From assembly GCA_028565635.1 (NCBI GenBank), contig JAOXYB010058768.1:1-10887 (forward strand): DNA of 10,887 bases, in the 5' to 3' direction. Position numbers and translations under genes: made by a program. The notes under the pieces are model-generated. The model did not search any database. It saw nothing but the letters and a program-made list of their open reading frames with translations, and was not told the origin of the DNA. Positions 1 to 8,026 of this stretch are shown one piece after another. Each line of letters starts with the position of its first letter. The stretch's first letter is position 1. Source of the DNA: Phoronis ovalis (lineage: Eukaryota; Phoronida; Phoronidae).

Positions 1-443
1 ATGGATACAAACCTAAAATTAATCCAAATTATTTGCTGTAAGCAACGGGTAGCAATCCAAATTTTTGAATTTCTTTACGGTAGCAATTCAAAAAATGGGC
101 TGCACACCCCACCAAAAAATACCTTGTGTACCCCCCGGGTGAAAATGGGGACTTATTGCATTTTGGGTGACACATGTGAATTCGAATGTCAGTACGCCTG
201 GGCATTTTATACATAACTGTAACTTACTGACAATATTGTTTCCCCACTTCTGGTGCGTTTAATATTTAGTTTTTAATATGTGATACAGTTTGTTCTTGAA
301 ATTAAATGATACTTGAAATTCAATTAATCTTATAATGTTTCATGTGTTTCTAAAATATATTCTTCCTAAAAGCCAAATAAAAGTAAGTTTTATGTTAATT
401 TCGAAAACTTTCATCTATATTACTTTTAGACACTACGTCAACA
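1..443. other. 5' non-coding flank
   Basis: No convincing coding sequence. Reading frames of about 60-70 codons here have no recognisable domain and look like chance. The stretch is AT-rich apart from a C/G-rich patch near 105-150. Just before the first recognisable coding ATG at 444 there is a T-rich tract ending in AG (about 415-429), which resembles a 3' splice acceptor. A GTAAGT at 383-388 resembles a donor, but the resulting 47-nt intron would be unusually short for an animal, so I do not call an intron. Confidence 0.5.
21..98 (+). repeat. degenerate ~31-33 bp tandem repeat
   Basis: Two imperfect units can be read: 21-53 (33 bp) and 54-84 (31 bp). Each starts with AATCCAAATT or a close variant and ends in GGTAGC. 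A truncated third unit starts at 85 with AATTCAAA. The unit interiors diverge, so this is an old or weak repeat with no assigned function. Confidence 0.45.
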
Positions 444-1006
444 ATGAGTTACTGGAAGAATATTGTGTTGGCCCAAGGAGGATCAGACATATTATCAAAT
501 TTTTATCCATGTCTAATAAATATTAATAACAAGGTTATCAGTATTATAAGGCATTATACTCTAATAATATAAACATGGCTAACAAAATTCTAAATGCTAA
601 AGACGCGTATGAAGTGAAATATCTTTCGCCCTCCATACGGGCTCCAACATCATGGCACACAGATAAACTATCGATACTGTGGGATCTGCTGATTAAAAAA
701 TCGCAGCAATGCCAAAGGTTTACTGCAGCTCTGTTAGCTACAGGTAAAAAACAGATTTTCCATCCTGTACCTGACCATTACTGGGGAAGTGGCTATACCA
801 GACGGCAAAGCAGAATGGTACATCCATCCAAATGGAATGTCCAAAATAAATTTGGAAAAATGCTTGAAGAGCTGAGAGCCTACCTAGTTGCTGAAAACAC
901 TAAAAAAGCAAATAGAGATGGGAAAAGACCTGGAATCGGCCCAAGCACCATTGAAGCTTATAGATTTTCTACCACCTTACTTGACTACTTGTCGATCGAC
1001 CCCTGA
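444..1006 (+). pseudogene. NADAR-domain protein, broken (frameshift and internal deletion)
   Basis: Recognisable NADAR domain (YbiA-like; the family is linked to N-glycosidase activity on NAD/ADP-ribose-derived or riboflavin-intermediate substrates). Reading starts at ATG 444 with ILSNFYPC, the diagnostic SNF block, at residues 16-23. That frame reaches a stop at 570-572, but domain sequence resumes in another frame from about 533 with YQYYKALY and ANKILNAKDAYE. It continues through LLATG (752-766 region), the DHYWGSGY block near 773-796, and NKFGKMLEELR near 844-876. That is a nearly complete domain of the usual length. The segment between SNFYPC and YQYYKAL is too short, so the conserved Glu-containing (EHAYQ-like) helix start is missing and the enzyme is probably dead. 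Near 990-1003 the frame changes again into the downstream repeat protein, so this was probably the N-terminal domain of a longer protein. Confidence 0.8.
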
Positions 1007-1083
1007 TGTTGCTGAACAACCACTAAATGAATCACCACCATTGATGACTGAAAAGGACTTCCCACCACTTGAAGTTGCAACCA

Positions 1084-2664
1084 GTAGTGGTGGTGGTGTG
1101 CATGAGTGGCTGGATGATGCTGGAGAAATGTGTGGGCTAATTGAGGGTGATAGTGGTATGTATGGAGGAATGGATGATGATGGTGGTATGCATGGGCGAA
1201 TGGACGGTAGTAGAAGGATGGAGGGTGATGATGGTGGTGGTATTTATGAGCACGTGGAAGTGTGGGTGTGCAAATAGAGGGTGATAGTGGTATATATGGA
1301 GTAATGGTAGATGATGGTGGTATGCATGGGCGAATGGAGGGTGGAAGAAGGATGGAGGGTGATGATGGTGGTATTTATGAGCGCATGGTAAGTAGAAATG
1401 TGGGTGTGCGAATGCAGGGTGATAGTGGTATGCACAGGCAAATGGAGGGTCATAGACCGCTGGATAGTGGTGGTATGACTGAGGGCACGAAGGGTGGTGG
1501 TATGAGTAAGGGATGAAGAGTGGTGGTATGCATATGCAGATAGAGGGTGATAGTAATGTGCATGTGCGAATGGATGTTGATGGTGGTATGCCCGAGCGAA
1601 TGGAGGGTGATGGTGGTATACACAGGCGAATGGAGGGTGATAGCCGGCTGGATAGTGGTGGTATGAGTGAGGGCACGAACTGTAGTATGCATGTGGTAGA
1701 AGGATGGAGGGTGATGATGGTGGTATTTATGAGCGCATGGTAAATGGAAGTGTGGGTGTGCAAATAGAGGGTGATAGTGGTATATATGGAGTAATGGATG
1801 ATGATGGTGGTATGCATGGGCTAATGGAGTGTGGAAGAAGGATGGAGGGTGATGATGGTGGTATTTATGAGCGCATGGTAAGTAGAAATGTGGGTGTGCG
1901 AATGGAGGGTGATAGTGGTATGCACAGGCAAATGGAGGGTCATAGACCGCTGGATAGTGGTGGTATGACTGAGGGCACGAAGGGTGGTGGTATGAGTAAG
2001 GGCATGAAGAGTGGTAGTATGCATGTGCAGATAGAGAGTGATAGTGGTGTGCATGTGTGAATGGATGTTGATGTTGGTATGCGCGAGCGAATGGAGGGTG
2101 AAGGTGGTAGACGGCGGGATAGTGGTGCTATGAGCGAGGGCAAGAAAGGTGGTGGTATGAGTAAGAGCATGAAGAGTGGTGGTATGCATGTGCAGATAGA
2201 GGGTGATAGTGGTGTGCATGTGCGAATGGATGTTGATGGTGGTATGCGCGAGCGAATGGAGGGTGATATACGGCTGGATAGTGGTGGTATGAGTGAGGGC
2301 ACGAAGGGTGGTGGTATGAGTAATGGCATGAAGAGTGGTAGTATGCATAGGCGAGTGAAGGGTATGCATTGCTGTATGGATGATAGTGGTATGCATAGAC
2401 GAATGGACGATGATGGTATGAATGTGCGAATGGAGGGTGGATGTGGTATGTGTGAGCAAATGGTGGGTGATGGTGGTATGCACAGGCGAATGAAGGCTGA
2501 TGGTATAAGTGTGCGAATGCATGATGGGAGTTATCATGGACAAATGGAGAGTAGAGGTGGTATGTGTCAGCGAATGGAGGGTGATAGGTGTATGGATGGT
2601 GGTGGTATGAATGGGCGAATGGAGAGTACTGGTGGTATGTATGGACGAATGAATGGTGGTATTG
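1084..2664 (+). repeat. coding minisatellite, ~30-bp unit, G-rich/C-poor sense strand
   Basis: About 1.6 kb of degenerate tandem repeats with a basic period near 30 bp (ten codons). The recurring core is GGTGATAGTGGTATG followed by CGAATGGAGG-like sequence. The sense strand is strongly G/T/A and almost C-free outside CpG- and GCA-containing positions, in contrast to the AT-rich surroundings. That bias also removes stop codons from the antisense strand, producing long His/Thr-rich shadow frames. Unit boundaries are approximate. Confidence 0.9.
1211..2145 (+). repeat. higher-order direct duplication of ~490 bp inside the minisatellite
   Basis: Block 1211 to about 1682 is repeated at 1697 to about 2145. 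Anchor points are GTGGGTGTGCAAATAG at 1262 and 1752 (offset 490) and the CATGTG(C/T)GAATGGATG region near 1560 and 2051. Over the first ~240 bp after the anchor I count only about five mismatches. A third partial copy of the later part lies near 2160-2335. Boundaries are by eye. Confidence 0.8.
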
Positions 2665-3148
2665 GTTGCCGTGCTAGGTTATTTGAAGAATCACTGTCAT
2701 CTTATTTCCTGCCTTGGAGTCCAGCAGTGTCAACATCATCATTAGGTTATTGTATAGGGAATAATATAATAAATAATAAACCAAATTTAAAATTTAAACA
2801 ACTTAATAAACCGTTATTTTCTCATATAGTTCAAAATAATTTACACAATTTACAAAAATCAGATAAAAGTAACATGCTTTATTCTAGGAACAGTAAATCA
2901 AGTTCAATGTTAGGTTCTAGCTGTAGTAGCACTATATTTTCAAACAAATATAAGCAGAAGGATCCTATCAACTTGTGTAATAGATTTAGCTGTTTAGAGC
3001 AAATTGATGATTGTAGTGATACATTAGGTGAGAATGAACATCATAGTAGTAGTTTTAAATTTAAAAAAAATAAAGGTAAGTCAAGGTATGTTAATTTTAG
3101 TAAACCATTTGGTAATTTCATAACTATTCGTGAAACAGAAAAAGGGAA

Positions 3149-3892
3149 TTGAAACAACCTATATGTAGTCCAGCTATAGATATGTCTCCAATGACTAGTA
3201 TGCTTTACACCTATTTTGTGATAGGATATGTATATTTTTTCATTCCAAATGCTTGTAAATTAGCTTATGATTCTTTATTTCCTCAAAATCAATTTATTCA
3301 AGTTAAGAAAAACAGTAAAGATAAGAAAGGGGGTACATCTAAGAATTATTATGAAGTTCCTTTGCAAAACAAATTTAGTTGTCTTATTGATTTAGATACA
3401 AGTACGACAGAAACAGGTAATAATGAAGATTCTTTAACTCATGAGAAGGAAGCAAAATGTGACATGCGAAGGCAATTTTACAAAGTTACAAAACATAGTA
3501 AAAAAATTAAGAACAGGAATGAAGCTAAGAACTTGGAAGTAGGTAATAGTGTAGAAACTGCAACTACTGAAACTGCAGTAAAATTTAAAAAGCAAATACT
3601 ATTTGTGTGTCAAACAATAAAACAGTTTTGTTATTATATTCAGTCAGATAATAAAATGTTAAAATTATATTTAGATAAAGAAAAAGTCTCCATTGATGAT
3701 ATTGAATTTTATTTAGAGGCATATTATAGTTTGCCAGTAGGATCAGATAGGTTTTCTTATAATGGACATGTTGTTAGTAGTAATGATTTAGTTTCAAAAG
3801 AGTGCACTAGTACTGTGACCTTAAATTTTCTAGGAAAGGGCAGTGGCAGAAAACAAAAAATACACCTTGGTCGGTGTGACCAGTTGGTGTAG
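3149..3892 (+). pseudogene. ORF with C-terminal ubiquitin-like (beta-grasp) domain; probable continuation of upstream protein
   Basis: Open from a TTG at 3149 (first ATG 3182) to TAG 3890-3892. The upstream unique tail ends in another frame at 3152, next to an A-rich tract (3138-3142), so the two were probably one protein split by a frameshift. Residues 19-34 are hydrophobic. Residues 52-130 are Lys/Asn-rich and carry NKFSCLIDLD (3368-3397), echoing NRFSCLEQIDD upstream. Residues about 160-232 (3626-3844) follow the ubiquitin order: beta strand LKLYLD, helix DDIEFYLEAYYSLP, then SDRFSYNGHVV matching the ubiquitin RLIFAGKQL position, then STVTLNFLGKGSG matching STLHLVLRLRGG. The fold match is by eye and medium strength. 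A domain at this place could be a protein-interaction or processing module; that is inference. It could alternatively be a separate second ORF. Confidence 0.55.
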
Positions 3893-4639
3893 GTGATTTG
3901 GGAATTTCGATAACAGGAATTACTTGCTTGATATTTTTAATACAATAAGTATAATTAATATAAATATATGCCAGCAGATACATAAAAAAACATGAACTTG
4001 TATACAAAACTGCACCACAACTCCGGTTGGTAAGACACAACTCTGCTTCACCATCTTCTTCAGATTCTTAACACCGCCATTACAACCCCAACATAGCGTG
4101 GCCAATGCTATCGGCATTCGAGCACCGTGCACGTGATACAACAAAAAAACGGTTCTGGAAATAGACACTCTTTTACCATACTAACTAGTAACAGTTATCA
4201 CCTGACATAATTACTTTCAATATCTTATTACAATTTACCGCAATACAAGAATTTTTAATGAAATAGCGTTTTCTTGTAAGATTAACCACGTTGTAAGATC
4301 AATTTCTCTCCTAGTTTGCCATCTTGCAAAATTACACAAAGACCCAGTACATACTCTACGAAAAAAATGAGACTATACCTGGAGATACTGTCTATAATAG
4401 CAATGACACCCAGGATACGTATCAGTTAGTACTAACAGACTGAACAAAGTTCTCTGTTAACCAGATAAATATCAATGCTCTTTCTTACTAACAAATATAC
4501 GACCACGTTGCTTGCTCTTCTAGCTGGGAGTGTCTATAATAGCACTGTTACTTATTTATACCTAGCCCTGCGGTGGAAATTTTACTAACAAAGAAAATGC
4601 ACTGTTCCATTCATATGTACGAAATAATTAATTACATGA
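3893..4639. other. non-coding gap between the two broken genes
   Basis: No family-like reading frame on either strand; the minus-strand frames of 77-82 codons here have no recognisable domain. The gap lies between the end of the Ubl-like ORF and the first cysteine motif of the downstream protein, so it could be intergenic, an intron, or an inserted sequence. It holds a 14-bp exact direct repeat (4389-4402 and 4531-4544), a CACGTG E-box at 4130-4135, and a TATA-like TTATTTATA near 4552. None of these is strong enough to call a promoter. Confidence 0.5.
4389..4544 (+). repeat. 14-bp exact direct repeat flanking 128 bp
   Basis: TGTCTATAATAGCA occurs at 4389-4402 and again at 4531-4544. The size suits a target-site duplication around a small insertion, but the 128 bp between shows no poly-A end, tRNA-like head or terminal inverted repeats that I can see. 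It may simply be an old local duplication. Confidence 0.45.
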
Positions 4640-5310
4640 TATCGTGACAGTCGGACGCGTGAGATCTGTGCTATCTGTGGTAATACCTCAACTGTAAGAT
4701 ATGGTACCATTTATGCTCACTCAATGAAGAACAAACTCAGGTTTTACTAAGGAAATTCCCAGGTTTATCATTTGATGCTTGTATTTGTCGAAAATGTGAA
4801 TGGAAATATAAGTACTCTTCTAGTTCATCAATTAGTAACAATAGTAGTAGTAATTTTATTAAAAGTGTTAACTTAAGCAGTAGTGATAGTACTGATGCCA
4901 TATGTGAAACAGGTAAAACAGTGATGTCATGCTGTTTGTCAGAATTTGGGATGTTGCAACACAAGGGCTCTACTTGTGTGCAAACAGAGTTTGATATTCT
5001 TCTTCGTTGTTTTTCTATAAATGTAGCCTACATGAACAATCCCAGTAAGATAATATTGTATTCAGAACACAGTACTGACTTAGAAACCTTTATTATTAAA
5101 AATATTTATTGTATTATTGAAAAATTAGATAAAGCACTAAATGACATGGTTTTAAATGACTATAAGGACATTTTGGAATACTCTAAAGTTAAGGCATTCG
5201 CTCAAATTGGAAATTACATGCTAACGGATCACTGTGTGTTATTGATTAAGATATATAATAAATACCTTTATGAAATATCTGTTAAGGCTTTAGAGTTAGA
5301 GTTAGATTAA
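4640..5310 (+). pseudogene. N-terminal module: Cys cluster and Ser/Asn linker
   Basis: The frame opens after a TGA at 4637. CAICG (Cys codons 4667 and 4676) is followed, after a one-base frame change near 4735-4741, by CICRKC (Cys codons 4780, 4786, 4795). The CxxC...CxCxxC arrangement suggests a zinc-binding treble-clef or THAP-like head, which is common at the start of transposase-type proteins, though the exact family is not recognised. A Ser/Asn-rich linker (about 4805-4900) and a CCLSEFG segment follow. A mostly helical stretch then runs to the TAA at 5308-5310. The same frame continues past that stop, so it is a nonsense lesion and not a gene end. The true start codon is not visible. 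Confidence 0.55.
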
Positions 5311-6010
5311 AAAAACAAGCATCAAGACTGTTTATCAGTAAGATCATTTGGTAACTTTATATCACAATATTGGCATGAACGCAATCGTACTTTGTTGTAC
5401 ATACAACTACCTGGGAAGTCAGCTTTAGATATATTATGCACTACTCTTTCAAATTATGAAAACAATGATGGCAGGTCTGATTTTAATTATAGTGATAACT
5501 GCATAGATAATTATAAGGAGAACACTAAACAGTCAACTAGAAATATCACTAGTGAAAATCTACCACCAGCTGGTGGAAAATGAGAAAGTAAGTCTATTGC
5601 TACATGCTATGGTAAGTGCATTGTTATGTTACAGTGAGATTTTGAATAGTTATGTAGATAAGGCTAAACTTTCTCAGAATGAACACAGTTTGAGTTTGAC
5701 TGATATAAACTTCGAAAAATATGTTCAGGATAGCATTGATCCTTATTTGTGGAACTTCTTATGTTTACTTATGGCATCACCAATGGAGTGGCATGAATAC
5801 ATGAATAACCCTGATGCATTTAATTGGAACACAATAAACTTTATGCACAGTTTAAATAAAAAACAAGTAGCAGGAAGATTAACAATATTTCTAAATTTAG
5901 CGTTTATTATTTCAAAAGGTGTATGTAGTCAACCATTGCACATGATGTTAGGTGAAACAATAGCTAAATTTACAAACAACTGGAGAGAATGTCTAGGTAC
6001 CTTAAATTAG
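5311..6010 (+). pseudogene. helical region upstream of the transposase-like core
   Basis: Read-through of the TAA at 5308 gives RSFGNFISQYWHERNR and LPGKSALDIL, which I associate with the conserved N-terminal third of this CXC protein family. A frame change lies between about 5540 and 5583, after which HQLVENEKVSLLLHAM begins the next segment. That runs through PMEWHEYMNN to a TAG at 6008-6010. The sequence LGLCVSYCTLERYR continues in the same frame beyond the TAG, which marks it as a nonsense mutation. No catalytic motif is seen. Role unknown; probably structural or DNA/protein binding. Confidence 0.5.
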
Positions 6011-7433
6011 TTAGGATTATGTGTATCATATTGTACTTTAGAGCGTTATCGTCATAAAATAGTGGAACTGAGAAATAGAATAGGAATAAGACTTACATCA
6101 GGTACATCATTTGTTGTAGCATCAACTGATAATGTTAAAAAATTGAGGTGCTATGCGCCAATTAGAGCAACAGATGATACAAGGCCAATCCTTGACTGGA
6201 CTGCAACACAGATTGTAGAGCCAGCACCAAGAAGCATTAAAATGTTAGATATAGAAATACCTACAGATAGAGAATTATCTACTGATGAAATTCCTTGTAA
6301 GAGAGTAAGGTACACCGCAACAGATAGTACATCTGAAAAGTTCTTTAATTGTGATAAAGTGTTGTCGTTAGATGATTTTGTGCCAACAAATATTGAGAAC
6401 AAAGTAACTGAGGATTATGAGAAAAAATTATTTAACTTTGTGTTATCACACTATCAAGTTCAAATATCTAATCCAGAAATGTACCCTGTATCTTTGAAAA
6501 TGTATTTTGCAAAACTAGATAAACCTCTAATATTGTATATCACCATGTTTTGGACATGAGTGCAGATAGCTTAGAAACAATGAAGGAAGTTGTAAATACA
6601 TTATACCATGATTTAAGTGTAGGTATTCGTGCTAAATATTTAGTTCTAATAGGGGATGGAAAGGTATATGATTTGTTAGTCAAATTAAAGGATGAAATTG
6701 TTAGTCAAATTAAAGGATGAAATGAAGGAAGCAGCGGAATGGTTGTTACCTTTTCCTGGAGATTGGCATATAATGAAAAATTATGGTGAAGTTCTTTTCA
6801 AAATTTATGGTGATAGTGGGTTAAACGATCTTGTTTCCGTTCTGCACAAGGGAAAAACTTACCAGACAAGGCATCAGTTTTTCAAAAATTAAATTTGCAA
6901 TTTTTCAAATATGGGAATCCTTATACCGGTATCAATTATCATTTTTTTTCAAGCACTGGAATATTAAAAGATTAAGTCCGGAATTAATTAATGAGTACAA
7001 TAAACTTTGTCTGGAAACATTTATTTATAGTCAAAACTCGGAAGATGTGTATATAGAATCTGTTAAGAAATTTCTTACATTGGCAGATAGCTTTAGATTG
7101 GAGTTCATGGAGTTTTTAGAAGTAATGTGTCATTCTGATGAAACTTAGAGGTTTTGGAATAATTTTGTGCATAGGGATGCCATAACTTTTATAACGTATT
7201 ATTTAGCTATTCGTGGAGGAAACTGGAATCTTAGAAATTATTGCCTACGTAAAGCTGCTGAGCTGTTCCATGTTGTCCCAGCTAATTATTACTATAGATT
7301 AATTCCTCGTCATTTAGCAGATTTAAATCTTTTTCCTGAAAGAGTGATACAGGATTTTGAAGAAGGAGGCTTTGTAGTTAGCGTACCTGGCAACAACTGG
7401 TCTAATGTAGCAATTGATGAAGCACAGGAATGA
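6011..7433 (+). pseudogene. DUF6589-like / RNase H-like transposase-like core
   Basis: Conserved blocks appear in a transposase-like order. ASTDNV (Asp codon 6128) is a candidate first catalytic Asp. LIGDGK (Asp codon 6655) and FPGDWH (Asp codon 6761) resemble the GDQ/GDWH region of DUF6589-type proteins. LAIRGGNWNLR, IPRHLADLNL and GGFVVSV precede AIDEAQE, whose Glu codons 7419 and 7428 are candidates for the last acid. Lesions: two extra bases at about 6539, a 25-bp tandem duplication at 6673-6722, a frame change near 6870-6895, TAG 7146-7148 and TGA 7431-7433. The link to RNase H-fold DDE/D transposases is inferred from the D...D...E spacing and resemblance to DUF6589. Which acids are catalytic cannot be settled by eye. 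Confidence 0.55.
6673..6722 (+). repeat. exact 25-bp tandem duplication causing a frameshift
   Basis: Positions 6673-6697 are repeated exactly at 6698-6722. The duplicated segment carries codons for LLVKLKDE. Since 25 is not a multiple of three, it moves the reading frame from that of 6541-6672 to that of the next ORF (ATG 6692), and the family sequence (EWLLPFPGDWH) continues there. The lack of divergence between copies suggests it is recent. Confidence 0.95.
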
Positions 7434-8026
7434 TATATGAATAGAAATCTTAAATCAGTAATGAATAATTGTGTAGAAAATAACATATCTCGTTTGCCAG
7501 GGCATTTAATGTTCCAGGCACAGTTGTGGCAAAATCTAAAAAATCAGTTAGGAATAGATACAGATGAAAAAATTAGCCAGCCGCATGAAAGTTTGCCTTT
7601 TAGGAAAAACCAAGAAATGAACGTTAGGGCATATTTTGCTAAACTTCAAGATAAGTGTATTCTAGGTAATATGGAACTTGAACTCCAACCATCACAAAGT
7701 GAAACTTTCAATTTAAGACAATTATTTTCTGGAAAATTAGCTTCAACTGAACAACGTAGGAGTCTTTTATCATTTGGTGATAGGGGTAAAGAAAATTTGT
7801 TTAAATTTATAAAATCAGTTATTATAGATAAATTAAGATGCAAGTTCTCAAATGGCAAAAAAATGATAACTTTACTAATAGTGCTCACAAAAAAATTTCA
7901 CATTCTAAACAATTGTTGAAAGACCAAAAAATTCAAAATAAAATATTAAGAAGGCAAATAGCATGGTCAAAGCAACACAGTGTTATTATAGAAGACCTTC
8001 CTTCTCTCATCAGAACTCCATTATAA
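7434..8026 (+). pseudogene. linker between transposase-like core and nuclease domain
   Basis: Continues the frame beyond the TGA at 7431 with MNRNLKSVMNN, then a Gln/Lys-rich helical stretch. In the family this region joins the DEA.E block to the nuclease domain. A run of seven A (7857-7863) marks a frame change: upstream sequence ends in a stop at 7917-7919, while NSAHKKISHSKQLL and KILRRQIAWSKQH read on in the other frame to a stop at 8024-8026. No catalytic motifs are seen. Confidence 0.5.

Larger units (their letters stand above)
994..3152 (+). pseudogene. Gly/Met-rich repeat protein with unique Asn/Ser-rich tail, broken
   Basis: Follows the NADAR domain after a frame change. A short linker with DFPPLE (about 1057-1074) leads into degenerate decapeptides such as GDSGMHRQME and DDDGGMHGRM. 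The repeat peptide is readable in three successive frames: frame of 888 to 1277, frame of 1262 to 1516, frame of 1513 to about 1690, then frame of 1704 onward. An in-frame TGA lies at 2058-2060. All frames encode the same motif, so one continuous reading frame existed before the indels. From about 2665 the repeat stops abruptly and a unique Asn/Ser/Lys-rich sequence begins, with NRFSCLEQIDD at 2979-3011. The unique tail has no family I recognise. No enzymatic motif is seen; the repeat array looks like a flexible low-complexity linker. The function is unknown. Confidence 0.6.

Noticed and set aside
383-429. 47-nt intron with GTAAGT donor and T-rich AG acceptor
   Set aside because: Very short for an animal intron, and joining the flanks does not put an upstream coding sequence in frame with the ATG at 444.
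1-526. Plus- and minus-strand frames of 61-71 codons in the 5' flank
   Set aside because: No domain, no family resemblance, and composition like the surrounding non-coding DNA. Only the ATG at 444, too short for most ORF lists, carries a real motif (SNFYPC).
1137-2543. Long minus-strand reading frames (up to 240 codons) rich in His, Thr and Ile
   Set aside because: They are antisense shadows of the G-rich, C-poor minisatellite, whose base bias removes stop codons from the opposite strand; three overlapping frames exist and none has a domain.
3807-4168. Minus-strand frames of 77 and 82 codons in the gap
   Set aside because: No recognisable motif; one overlaps the end of the Ubl-like ORF. Likely chance.
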